From Deltaproteobacteria bacterium (GTDB lineage: Bacteria > Desulfobacterota > Binatia > UBA1149 > SPBQ01), in contig JAJCZM010000005.1 of NCBI GenBank assembly GCA_029262375.1, forward strand, positions 62,001 to 126,000: a stretch of DNA of 64,000 nucleotides. The letters run 5' to 3'. A program made the position numbers and the translations under genes. Under the pieces are notes generated by a model. It was not told the DNA's origin, ran no database searches, and saw only the letters and a list, made by a program, of their open reading frames with translations. Below, one piece after another: positions 36,952 through 45,530 of the stretch (positions are counted from its first letter, which is position 1; each line of letters begins with the position of its first letter).

Positions 36952-39440
36952 GAGGCGGTGGCGGCGTGCTTGCGCGTGTCGTCGTCTGTTTGGCTCGTGG
37001 ACTCGACGGACGTCCATCCGAGCAATCGGCGAACCTCGCGGGCGGCGCGATCGGCTTCGTGTAGTCCGCCGCTACGCCCCTCGCTTACCCACTTGGTGTC
37101 GAGGTCGTCACCGAACGGTCGCGCCAAGCCCAGTTCGTAAAGCCCCTCGTAAAACGCGTTGAGATCGCGCGGCGGATTGATGATGCCGCGCTCGAGTAGG
37201 CGAGCACAGACGTACTCGAGACCCTGCTGCGGTCGGACGGTGCCTTTCTTGCGCTTGCGCGGGCGCGAGTACGCGCGTCGCGTGATGCGCTCGGAAAGCC
37301 ATTCAATCGGTGAGCGGTGCTTGCGCGGAAGCGCGTATATGTACATCGGCTTCCCGACGGCCGCTGCTTCCGCGAGCATCGACTCGCTGTCACCGGTTAC
37401 GACGAGTACGTCGGCGGCGGCGAGATACCCGAGGTAGGGATTTTCGATGGCGTCGGGATGCCACTTGTGGACGTGCGCGTTCGGCCCCAGCGCTTTTTCG
37501 ATAGCCTGCGTGGCGGCGTCGCCGGTTCGTCGGCTGTTGACGACGGTGATCGAGCCGCCTGAGCGCTGCGCGAACGTCCGAAGTTTGTCTCCGAGGTCGC
37601 GTGCTGTTTCCGGCGGGAGGCTGTGTTGATGCGTCGGACCGCCCACGAGGGCGACGATGCGCGGCGATGGCTTGTCGTCGAGAAGGTCCGGCCAACGCTT
37701 GGCGGCGTCGGCCAGTCGTTCCGGCGTGACCTGGCTGAGCGGCGCAGCGGTTTCGATGCGACGAGGGTGGGGCGGTAAGCGGAAGTGCTTGCAGGTCACG
37801 ACAGCGTCGAAGTGATCTGCCACGTTGCCGCCCTTACGCCCGAGCTGCACGAGTCGTGTGCGTCCGCGGCTGTGTCGGCGAATCCAACGCGCTACCGGGA
37901 CGGTATGCCAGCCCGTTGCGATCACCAGATCCGGCCACGGCGGTGTCAGTTGGCTGGAGCGGTCGCCGAGAGGATCGGCCAATGGGTTATCGAGAAGGCG
38001 ATCGGTGATCAGACTGAGCCACGTGAACGGTACCGGTCGCACTTCGTAGGGAAAGCCCAACGCCTGCGCCAAGCCGACGGATTGCGTGGTGTGTCCCGGT
38101 TTGTGGTTCGTGAGAATCCAAACTGTCGGTGGCGCTCCGGTTCGGCGGCCGCCTTCGATGACGTAGGGTGCGCCGTCGTCGGGGCGCTCTGAGAATATCC
38201 AACGTAGCTTTTCGTGGTGCGCCGAGGCGTTCTCGACTCGATCCGTCCACCACTGCTCGGTGCTTCGGCGTCGTCCGGGGCTTCGGCTACGTTCGCCGCG
38301 TCGCGCGACCGGGTAGAGCGACTCTCGCGTGACGACGTAGAAACAGCGCGAAGCCCGTTTCGACAAGTCGTTGAGCAGCCACGGGATGTCTTCGTCATCG
38401 AATAGTTCGAGGCCGAAGCAGGCGACCAGGTCGTAGCGCTGCCCGCTCGGGCCGTCGGTCGATGTCGTCGGGTCCCAGCTTTCGTACTCCACCGAGCCGT
38501 TGAGTAACTCGCGCGAAGGGCCGGCACCGCTGACGGACACGATCAGGACCGTGCGTGCATCGTTTTGGCGGATCAGGTCGGCGACACCGGTCGCGGATTC
38601 GGGCGCGATCGCCTCACCGCGCGACGGCAACTCCGCGCAGGCACGCAGGTAGGAGTCGGACGGTTCATCGAGCGTGAAGATCGCGAAGCCGCGTTCATCC
38701 GCCGATCGTTCGAGCTTCTCCCAAACGCGTCCAACGGGATTGTGTTGGTAAACGTACTGCTGCGGGAACGGTCGCCACGGTTGCGTATGGATGGTCGTGA
38801 AATGGATGAGCTTCGAGCGGCCCTCGGCGTATTCCGTATCACGGGCATTCCAATGGCCGTCGAGGCGACCCCAGCAACCGCCGTGCGCCCGCGCCTTCGC
38901 TTCTACGCGTTTGCGGCGCCATCGCTTCGCGCGCTCCGGTGTCCAGATACGATTCATCTTCGCGCAGTCGATGAGCATCACCGAAGTGTCTCGATCGTTG
39001 ATCGAGAGGAAGCCGTGATCGCCCATGTCCGTGTCGAAGAGCTGTGCCGGGTCGGCGAGATAGATCTGATCGACGTCGTTGTAGATTGCGCGCCCGCTGG
39101 TACCTGCGAGTTCGGGAATCAGGAAGCGGTAGTTCGTGAAGCCCGTGAGCCATCCGCGACGATCAAAACCCGCGAGGTCCTTCATGAGGTGGATCTCGTA
39201 GCGACGTGAGCGGTCTCGAACTCGTTCGATCGACCAAACGAAGACACGCTCGGCCCGGTACTGGCCGGCCTCGCTGCCCACGAAGATCCGTACAGGAGGC
39301 TTCGTCGAGGCGACCTCGCCTCCGGCGGCGTCGATGGCCGGCAGGACAATCGTCTGGGGAGCTTCGCGCCCTTCGCCCAGCGTGGTGGCGGAGGCCGGGA
39401 ATGTTCGTGCGAGGATGCGCGCCGCTGACGTCAAGGACAT
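36948..39440 (-). CDS. three-domain GT8-like / methyltransferase-like / ELM1 fusion
   Basis: 830 residues in three parts. Residues 45-265 resemble a GT8-type nucleotide-sugar transferase (RIFVGSEAGQYRAERVFVWS, and a DxD-like motif in IYNDVDQIYLADP). Residues 270-440 look like a degenerate Rossmann methyltransferase (YDLVACFGLELFDDEDIPWLL) without a good SAM loop. Residues 448-745 are an ELM1-family domain (WILTNHKPGHTTQSVGLAQALG, DLVIATGWHTVPVARWI, GGPTHQHSLPPE, ADVLVVTGDSESMLAEAAAVGKP), GT-B-like. Two glycosyltransferase folds on one chain suggest sequential sugar addition. It is coupled to the downstream dioxygenase gene. Confidence 0.8.
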   Translation of the reverse strand: MSLTSAARILARTFPASATTLGEGREAPQTIVLPAIDAAGGEVASTKPPVRIFVGSEAGQYRAERVFVWSIERVRDRSRRYEIHLMKDLAGFDRRGWLTGFTNYRFLIPELAGTSGRAIYNDVDQIYLADPAQLFDTDMGDHGFLSINDRDTSVMLIDCAKMNRIWTPERAKRWRRKRVEAKARAHGGCWGRLDGHWNARDTEYAEGRSKLIHFTTIHTQPWRPFPQQYVYQHNPVGRVWEKLERSADERGFAIFTLDEPSDSYLRACAELPSRGEAIAPESATGVADLIRQNDARTVLIVSVSGAGPSRELLNGSVEYESWDPTTSTDGPSGQRYDLVACFGLELFDDEDIPWLLNDLSKRASRCFYVVTRESLYPVARRGERSRSPGRRRSTEQWWTDRVENASAHHEKLRWIFSERPDDGAPYVIEGGRRTGAPPTVWILTNHKPGHTTQSVGLAQALGFPYEVRPVPFTWLSLITDRLLDNPLADPLGDRSSQLTPPWPDLVIATGWHTVPVARWIRRHSRGRTRLVQLGRKGGNVADHFDAVVTCKHFRLPPHPRRIETAAPLSQVTPERLADAAKRWPDLLDDKPSPRIVALVGGPTHQHSLPPETARDLGDKLRTFAQRSGGSITVVNSRRTGDAATQAIEKALGPNAHVHKWHPDAIENPYLGYLAAADVLVVTGDSESMLAEAAAVGKPMYIYALPRKHRSPIEWLSERITRRAYSRPRKRKKGTVRPQQGLEYVCARLLERGIINPPRDLNAFYEGLYELGLARPFGDDLDTKWVSEGRSGGLHEADRAAREVRRLLGWTSVESTSQTDDDTRKHAATAS

Positions 39441-39533
39441 GCTGGTCTCTGCACTTCGGATCGCCGGGAAACCGCGCGATCTCGATAGGTTAAGTAAAAT
39501 ACCCGGCGGTATCGAAGGTCAAGTCGGCTGCGC

Positions 39534-41327
39534 TCAGTGCACTCGGCGAAGCTTCGGGAGCTCCGGCGGCGGAGACGGCCGTGAGGTCATTTCATGAATA
39601 GCGCCGTCTTCGAGTGAATACACCTTGTCGGCCGCATCGAGCAGGGCCGGCTGATGAGAAATCGCAAAAATGGTCATGCTGCCGCGCAGGCGACGAATCG
39701 TGTCGTAGATCGCGGCCTCGCTCTCGGCGTCGAGGGCAGCGGTGGCTTCGTCGAGGATGAGAAGGCGCGGTTTGTGCACCAGCGCGCGCGCCAGCGCCAA
39801 GCGTTGCCGCTGGCCACCTGACACGAGGGCGCCGCGTTCGCCGATCGTCGTGCCCAGTCCCTCCGGCAGCAATTGAACAAAGTCCCAGGCCCCGGCTTGT
39901 CGTAGGGCGTCCTCGACGTCCTCATCGCTGAGTGCGGGGTCGCCGAGGGTGACGTTGACGAGCACCGATTCGTGAAGCAGGAAGCACTCTTGCGGCACGT
40001 AGCCGATCTCGTTTCGCCACGCCTTCAGGTCGAGCTCGCCGAGAGGTTCACCGTCGATGAAGATTTCGCCGCTCTGTGGACGAACCAGGCCGACAATCAT
40101 ATCGGCGACCGTCGTCTTGCCGCCGCCCGAAGGTCCGACGAAGCCGGTCAGCTCACCGCCGCCGATGCGAAGCGTGGCATCGGCGAGAATCGTTTTCTCT
40201 TCATAGGAGAAGGAAACGTTCTTCAGGAAGATCTCGCTAGCCAAGCGCGGCGGCGTGCGACCCTCGGTGGTTTCACAGGCGGCCTGCGATCGATCGATCG
40301 TTTCGCGAAGCGACCAGAACGCACTCTCGCAGGCGACCATGCCCTGATACTGCTTCTGTACTCGGTTCAAGTTGATGAGCGCACGGGCGAAGAACAGTAC
40401 CAACAGGAAGACACTCTCGAGCGGTAATCCGAAATGCACCAGCGAGATGTGCAGACCCAGAGAAACTGCACCGACGAGCAATGGTTCTTGCAGTGCGCGA
40501 ACCGCTTCCTTACTCAGGACCTGGCGACGTAACGCTCGGTTGAGTTGCTCGGTTTCGGCTTCCAGCAGGGGACCGACCAACTGCTCGCGTGCCATCGCCT
40601 TGAGCGGTTTCACGGCGTACAGGACGTCGGTGAGCCGACTGAGCAAGGTCTTCAATAGCTCCGTCTGTTTGATGCCCGCGCGCCGAGTCATGCGAACTAG
40701 ACCGCTGAATACCGCAACGGTAAACGCGCCGGCGGCGGCGGCGCCGACCGTGGCCTGCCATGAAATCAACGTTCCGAGCGTCGTGTAGAGCGTGGCTTGA
40801 ATCGTCAGTGCGACGATCGAGGTCCCGTACAGGTAGGCCTCGGATGCGCGCGTGGCTTCGGTCGCGAATGCGTTGGCGAGCGTGCCGACGGGCTGACGCG
40901 TGTAGTAGCCCCAACGAGCCGCGAGAAGTGCGCGCAGGAACTCGAGCCGTAGGTCGGTCGCCACATGCGCGACTGTGTAACCGATTTGCCGTTGCGCGAG
41001 CAGTACCAGGCCCGCCTTGACTGTTACCCCGCCGACGATCAGCGACAGCAGTAGGCCGACGGTAGGGGTGATTCCAAGCGCTTGCAGCCCACCGCGCACG
41101 ATCGTTTCCAGCGGCGTCGGTTCCGCGGCCGAGGCGGCTACCGCAGTTGTACCGGCATCTGCATTTTCAGCGACCTCACCCACCATGCTCAGCAGCGGCA
41201 GCAGTGAGGAAAAGCCGATACCCTCGGCAAGCGCGGCGAGCAGCAGGCACACCAGCATGATGAGGCTTTGGGTCGGGTAGGCGCGGGCGAATACGATCAG
41301 GAGCTGCATCGGCTCGGAGTATGCCAT
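39534..41327 (-). CDS. MsbA-like lipid ABC exporter
   Basis: A half-transporter of 597 residues: six predicted membrane helices (about 1-320) followed by an ATPase domain. Walker A is GFVGPSGGGKTTVADMI, the signature is LVSGGQRQRLALARAL, Walker B is LLILDEATAALD, and the switch His is AISHQPALL. It belongs with lipid A-core or lipid-oligosaccharide flippases. It heads the minus-strand run, back to back with the lipid-kinase cassette, so it may export the lipid made here. ATG 41327 is chosen; the frame is open 25 codons further without membrane character. Confidence 0.88.
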   Translation of the reverse strand: MAYSEPMQLLIVFARAYPTQSLIMLVCLLLAALAEGIGFSSLLPLLSMVGEVAENADAGTTAVAASAAEPTPLETIVRGGLQALGITPTVGLLLSLIVGGVTVKAGLVLLAQRQIGYTVAHVATDLRLEFLRALLAARWGYYTRQPVGTLANAFATEATRASEAYLYGTSIVALTIQATLYTTLGTLISWQATVGAAAAGAFTVAVFSGLVRMTRRAGIKQTELLKTLLSRLTDVLYAVKPLKAMAREQLVGPLLEAETEQLNRALRRQVLSKEAVRALQEPLLVGAVSLGLHISLVHFGLPLESVFLLVLFFARALINLNRVQKQYQGMVACESAFWSLRETIDRSQAACETTEGRTPPRLASEIFLKNVSFSYEEKTILADATLRIGGGELTGFVGPSGGGKTTVADMIVGLVRPQSGEIFIDGEPLGELDLKAWRNEIGYVPQECFLLHESVLVNVTLGDPALSDEDVEDALRQAGAWDFVQLLPEGLGTTIGERGALVSGGQRQRLALARALVHKPRLLILDEATAALDAESEAAIYDTIRRLRGSMTIFAISHQPALLDAADKVYSLEDGAIHEMTSRPSPPPELPKLRRVH

Positions 41328-41413
41328 GTTTTCGCGCCAAGCTTGACCCCCGGCCCCGGGCCGTCCATTAGTCGGCACGGTGGCTGTCGAGATCGCCACC
41401 AAATTGGTAAATT

Positions 41414-42271
41414 TTGAGCGACAAGGGACAAAAATCCGGGCACGTGCACCGATTCGACCGCGCCGACGCGCCGGGTGCAGCAGGTTCGATCGACGTGCTC
41501 GTGTTGGCGGGGCGCCGTCGAATGGAAGGGTTCGGCGGAGATCGGGCGCCGCACAAAGCCCTGCTCGACATTGCCGGTGTTCCGATGATCGCGCGCGTGC
41601 TCGCGACCCTCGCGTACTCTCCGAGCGTCGACCACATCACGGTCTCGATCGACGACGATGAGGTCGTCGGCGGGTTGGATATTGCGCGACAGCTGAGCGC
41701 TGCGGGGCGGCTTTCGGTCACTGCGTGCGGATCATCGCCGGCCGACAGCGTGGCCGGGCACCTGAGAACGAGGGCTAGGGCCGGGCGAACCGTTCTGGTA
41801 ACGACTGCGGACCATCCGCTCCTGACCCCGGATGTCGTAGAGCGTTTCCTGCTCGACGTCTCGAATAACCGTCTCGACGTGACAGCCGCGGTTGTGTCGG
41901 CGAGCACCTTTCGTGCGCGCTATCCCTCTCAGCGGCGCACTTTCATACCGTTTCGCGGCGGTGCGTATACGGGAGCCAACCTCTTTGCGTTTCGAGTGCC
42001 CGATGGCGCATCTGCGGCGGAGTTCTGGCGGCGCGTCGAGACATACCGCAAGACACCGTGGAAAATGGCTGCACTGTTCGGGCCTCGCGTGTTGGCGGAG
42101 TTCGCGCTGCGCCGACTCGATATCGAAACGGCGATGACTCGAATATCCGATGTCGTTGGGTGCACGGCCGGTGTCGTCGAACTCAACGAGGCCGATGTTG
42201 CCATCGATGTCGATAGCGACGAAGACGCGCGCATCGTCGAGGAGATCATGCGTCGGCGGGAGGCCTCGTAG
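41414..42271 (+). CDS. MobA-like nucleotidyltransferase
   Basis: A 285-residue protein with an NTP-transferase (MobA-like) fold: VLVLAGRRRMEGFGGDRAPHKALLDIAGVPMIARVLATL is the NTP-binding start and VLVTTADHPLLTPDVV the metal-binding block. The cofactor-biosynthesis MobA sequence context is absent. Next to lipid-kinase and Tam41-like genes it more likely activates a phosphorylated polar head such as a sugar or inositol phosphate. The TTG start follows the divergent ABC gene closely. Assignment of substrate is inference. Confidence 0.75.
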   Translation: MSDKGQKSGHVHRFDRADAPGAAGSIDVLVLAGRRRMEGFGGDRAPHKALLDIAGVPMIARVLATLAYSPSVDHITVSIDDDEVVGGLDIARQLSAAGRLSVTACGSSPADSVAGHLRTRARAGRTVLVTTADHPLLTPDVVERFLLDVSNNRLDVTAAVVSASTFRARYPSQRRTFIPFRGGAYTGANLFAFRVPDGASAAEFWRRVETYRKTPWKMAALFGPRVLAEFALRRLDIETAMTRISDVVGCTAGVVELNEADVAIDVDSDEDARIVEEIMRRREAS

Positions 42272-42386
42272 CCCCACCCGAGGCGTGATGGCCGGGCCCG
42301 TGTCTTGGTCGGTGGGCGGCTTGGACGCACCGCCTTCCACCGCTAGCATCCGAGTATCGCCTAGGCCCCGCGAAAACGAAGAACAG

Positions 42387-43352
42387 ATGCGCATCGGAGT
42401 GATCACCAACCTGAAGGCCGGCCGCGGCGCGCGCGATAACGAGCGCGTGCTCGAGCTGCTCGCGTCTCACCCCGACATCACGAGCGTCGTTACCGACCGC
42501 TCTACCAACATTCGCGATGTCGTAACCGAACTGGCCGCAAAAGAGATCGAGCTGCTCGTCGTCAACGGCGGCGATGGAACCCTGCAACGAACCTTGACTG
42601 AAGTTCTCGAGGATCCACAGTTCGAGCGCATACCTACGATTGCGCCGCTGCGCAGCGGACGCACGAACTCGAGCGCGCGTGATCTCGGGATACACAAGAG
42701 TCCGGTTCTGGCGATGGACCGCATCATCGATTTGTCCAAGCGCAACGCGGTTGGTGCGAATTGCGTACGCCGCGACGTACTGCGGGTCACGCTCGACGCC
42801 GACGGTGCTGGGCGCGATGTTCACTGTGGAATGTTCTGCGGTTTCGGCGTGATCGACCGCGCGATTCGCCGCACCCACGATCGGTTTCCCGAAGGGCGTG
42901 CGCAGGGAGCGTTCGGTGGCGCGATGATGGCGGCGGGCCTGTTGTCGTCGCTGGCGTTCGGCCGCACAGATCCGATGCTCGAGCCGGATGCGATGCGTCT
43001 GCGATTCGACGACGAGCCGGCCACCGAGGGGGACTATCAGCTCGTGATTTCATCGACGCTCGAACGCGCGTTTCTAAATCTCAAACCTTTTTGGGGAAGC
43101 GGGCCCGGGGCTGTTCGTATCACGACGATCGAGGCCGGCGCGCCGAAGATCGCGCGCAGTATCGTGCGCATCGTTCGCGGTCTGCCGCCTTCATCCAACG
43201 GCGAGGTGCCCGGCTACGCGAGTCGCAATGTAGACCGCGTCGAGATCGACGCCGACTGCGGCCTGACGATCGACGGTGAACTCTATCCGCCGCGTGCTGG
43301 TCGAAAGGTTCTCCTGCAGGCCGTGCCGAACGTCTCGTTCATGAGGGGCTGA
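42387..43352 (+). CDS. diacylglycerol/sphingosine/ceramide-kinase family lipid kinase
   Basis: A DAGK-catalytic-domain protein, 321 residues. IGVITNLKAGRGARDNERV is the first block, VVNGGDGTLQRTLTEVL (GGDGT at 61-65) the ATP-binding loop, and VEIDADCGLTIDGELYP the C-terminal block. The family phosphorylates diacylglycerol, sphingosine or ceramide. In Caulobacter the ceramide kinase CpgB belongs to this family and lies in the sphingolipid gene region; the palmitoyltransferase gene 2.2 kb away favours that reading. The stop overlaps the next start by one base (TGATG). ATG 42387 is the family-consistent start. Confidence 0.85.
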   Translation: MRIGVITNLKAGRGARDNERVLELLASHPDITSVVTDRSTNIRDVVTELAAKEIELLVVNGGDGTLQRTLTEVLEDPQFERIPTIAPLRSGRTNSSARDLGIHKSPVLAMDRIIDLSKRNAVGANCVRRDVLRVTLDADGAGRDVHCGMFCGFGVIDRAIRRTHDRFPEGRAQGAFGGAMMAAGLLSSLAFGRTDPMLEPDAMRLRFDDEPATEGDYQLVISSTLERAFLNLKPFWGSGPGAVRITTIEAGAPKIARSIVRIVRGLPPSSNGEVPGYASRNVDRVEIDADCGLTIDGELYPPRAGRKVLLQAVPNVSFMRG

Positions 43353-44332
43353 TGGAAAGCGGAATGTCGCAGACTCAGCAGACTTCGGTTGGCGGCGATC
43401 CAGGCGCCGAGTCGGTTGCTTCGCCGCGCTCGTTGGCGGAACTCGTGAGTAGGGAAGTCGACGGGGCTGCCACTCGAGAAACCGACATCGTGGTTGCCGA
43501 GATTCGCAGACGTCACGGCTCGGCCGTGCGCGCGGTGCTCTACTACGGATCGTGTCTGCGAAAGGGCGACGCTTCGCAAGGCGTGCTCGATTTCTACGCG
43601 GTTGTCGATGGTTATTCCGCCGCCTACGAGCGTACCGCGCTTGCACTGACGAACGCGTGGCTGCCGCCGAACGTGTACTACGTTGAGTTGGGTGAGGGCG
43701 ATCTCACGCTGCGAGCGAAGTACAACATCATCAGTGCGGCGGATTTCAGTGCCTGCGCACGGGGAGAGTCGCTGCACGCCATCGTGTGGGGACGGTTTTC
43801 TCAGCCTTTCCGAATTCTGTACGCACGTGACGCGCAGGCGCATGGCCATGTGATCGAAGCGGCAGTCGATTCGATTCGGACCATGATGGCGCTGGCTGCC
43901 GACCTGGAGCCCGATGCTGCGTCGCGGCCGAATGATGAAGCCACAGGGCGCGTGCTCTGGTCTCGAGGTCTACGCGAGACGTATGGCACCGAACTGCGAA
44001 CGGAGAGTGGCGGTACGATCGATGCGCTCTACGACGCTGCACGACCGCGCTACGATGCGGCAACGCAACTTGCGCTGGCTGAGCGTGCCGCTGGTGGTGG
44101 TGCGAAACCGCCTTCGGCATGGTCCCTGCGAAAGCGTGCTGCCAAGTCGCTCTACTTTTTTCGACTGCTCAAGTCCGCGTGGACGTTCGGCGAATGGCTG
44201 CCCTATGCGCTGTGGAAGTTCGAGCGGCATACCGGCAAACACATCGAACTGACGCCCGCGCAGCGACGGCATCCGCTGATCTATGGTTGGCCGGTGATCT
44301 TCCGCGTTCTGCGCGACAAACAGTTGCGTTAG
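43352..44332 (+). CDS. Tam41-like phosphatidate cytidylyltransferase candidate
   Basis: A 326-residue protein with a nucleotidyltransferase-like core: VLYYGSCLRKG (64-72), VLDFYAVVDGY (78-88), LRAKYNIISAADF (120-132) and GRFSQPFRILYA (147-158). These match, in order and spacing, the YGSG, DFxFxVD, IKYGVIS and GRLQKPVxIL blocks of mitochondrial Tam41, which makes CDP-diacylglycerol. Common bacterial CdsA is unrelated, so this would be an alternative enzyme. Coupling to a lipid kinase that yields phosphatidate or ceramide-phosphate fits. Activity on a sphingolipid is speculation. Confidence 0.65.
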   Translation: MESGMSQTQQTSVGGDPGAESVASPRSLAELVSREVDGAATRETDIVVAEIRRRHGSAVRAVLYYGSCLRKGDASQGVLDFYAVVDGYSAAYERTALALTNAWLPPNVYYVELGEGDLTLRAKYNIISAADFSACARGESLHAIVWGRFSQPFRILYARDAQAHGHVIEAAVDSIRTMMALAADLEPDAASRPNDEATGRVLWSRGLRETYGTELRTESGGTIDALYDAARPRYDAATQLALAERAAGGGAKPPSAWSLRKRAAKSLYFFRLLKSAWTFGEWLPYALWKFERHTGKHIELTPAQRRHPLIYGWPVIFRVLRDKQLR

Positions 44333-45264
44333 GCCGCGTCGTTTTCGACCTTGTCGAGAGGGCGAGCGTCGGACCCATCGTCCTTCAAGCAACCGAGATA
44401 CTTGAACGGGTCCGATAGCACGCGGTTGACTCCGTCGATACCGAACCGGGCGTTCAGGCCGTCGTCAATGCGCTCGTCGTAACTCCACCGGATGTGGATC
44501 GTCCGGCGCGCCTCGACGACGCCGTCTACGACCATGGGGCGTTCTTCGATCTTGCCGATCATCATGAACAACGGGCAGTTACCCCACTCGTAAAGGTGGT
44601 GGAAGCCCGCGCCCATGTTGAGGCTCCCCAAGTTGGCAACGAAGATACTGGTGTAGAGCGGGTCGTGTTCGATGAACCTCCCCGGAAGCAGATTGTAGTA
44701 GTCTAGCGTCTTCAGGCCGGTGACCCCCACGCGCAGAAGCGGGCGCGGCAGCGCAGTCATCAGATTGAACTCTTTGTCTTGATACGTCTTTGTCTCACTT
44801 CGCTCGATGCTGATCTCTTTGTTGAGCCGGTCGCACAGCGTTCGCAGCGTATCGCCGGTCTCGAGTCTGACTTTGACGGTGGCCAGCTTCGCCTCGGTAT
44901 CGAGTTGCTTGCGCTTCATGCTGAAGCTGATGGTCGAGTCTTTGCGTTCGTAGAGGCGGTGGCCGCTTGAGAATCGGTTCATGCTTGGGTTCTCGGTGAG
45001 CGACGCGAACGCGGCCGCGACGAAGCAATGCGTGATATCGACCGGAAACAGCGCCTGAGCCTCGGCGAGATAGCGCTCGAGCGGTTCTGCGTCGAGGTAA
45101 ACATCGAAGTACACGACGGCCTCGTTTCGAGTCCGCATGATGTGTCCCATGATTGATCGATAGGGGTGGGGGGCCAGCATCCGGCCGTCCGGCCGGCTGT
45201 GTTTGGCGTGCGCAGCCGCCCAAATCATAACGAGGATGACAATGTAGGGTAGCAAGCCGTGCAT
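44329..45264 (-). CDS. CAT-fold acyltransferase-like protein lacking the catalytic His
   Basis: A 311-residue protein with an N-terminal membrane helix (LLPYIVILVMIWAAA), then a chloramphenicol-acetyltransferase/E2-like domain. DITHCFVAAAFASLTENPSMNRF, TSIFVANLGSLNMGAGFHHL, KIEERPMVVDGVVEARRTIHI and WSYDERIDDG match E2 core blocks, but the catalytic HxxxDG reads ExxxDG (Glu near 264). It is divergent from the palmitoyltransferase and convergent (four-base overlap) with the Tam41-like gene. A role in acyl transfer to a sphingoid base is possible but unproven. Start 45264 is used; the open frame further upstream has no family similarity. Confidence 0.65.
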   Translation of the reverse strand: MHGLLPYIVILVMIWAAAHAKHSRPDGRMLAPHPYRSIMGHIMRTRNEAVVYFDVYLDAEPLERYLAEAQALFPVDITHCFVAAAFASLTENPSMNRFSSGHRLYERKDSTISFSMKRKQLDTEAKLATVKVRLETGDTLRTLCDRLNKEISIERSETKTYQDKEFNLMTALPRPLLRVGVTGLKTLDYYNLLPGRFIEHDPLYTSIFVANLGSLNMGAGFHHLYEWGNCPLFMMIGKIEERPMVVDGVVEARRTIHIRWSYDERIDDGLNARFGIDGVNRVLSDPFKYLGCLKDDGSDARPLDKVENDAA

Positions 45265-45530
45265 GATCGAGATCGTACTCCGCGAGAGGATGAGCCGATT
45301 TGGCCGCGAAAAGATAGCGGAGCTCCCCGCGGCACGGAAGCGCATCGGCAACGAATTTTGGCCGGCTATCGGTGCCGCGTTGGCTTCGAGGGAAGGGCGC
45401 GGCGGCATCGACCGACCGGAAGTGGCCAGCCAACAGAATGAGACAGCCGTCAAGTGCAAGCGGGGCTTCCCCCCCTGCTGCTGCGGGCAGGACTTGCACG
45501 TGTAGCCCTTTCTCTAATAAAGGTTTAGCA

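Noticed and set aside
45372-45530. Longer N terminus for SPT
   Set aside because: Low-complexity basic sequence in the divergent promoter region; ATG 45531 has a ribosome binding site and fits the family start.
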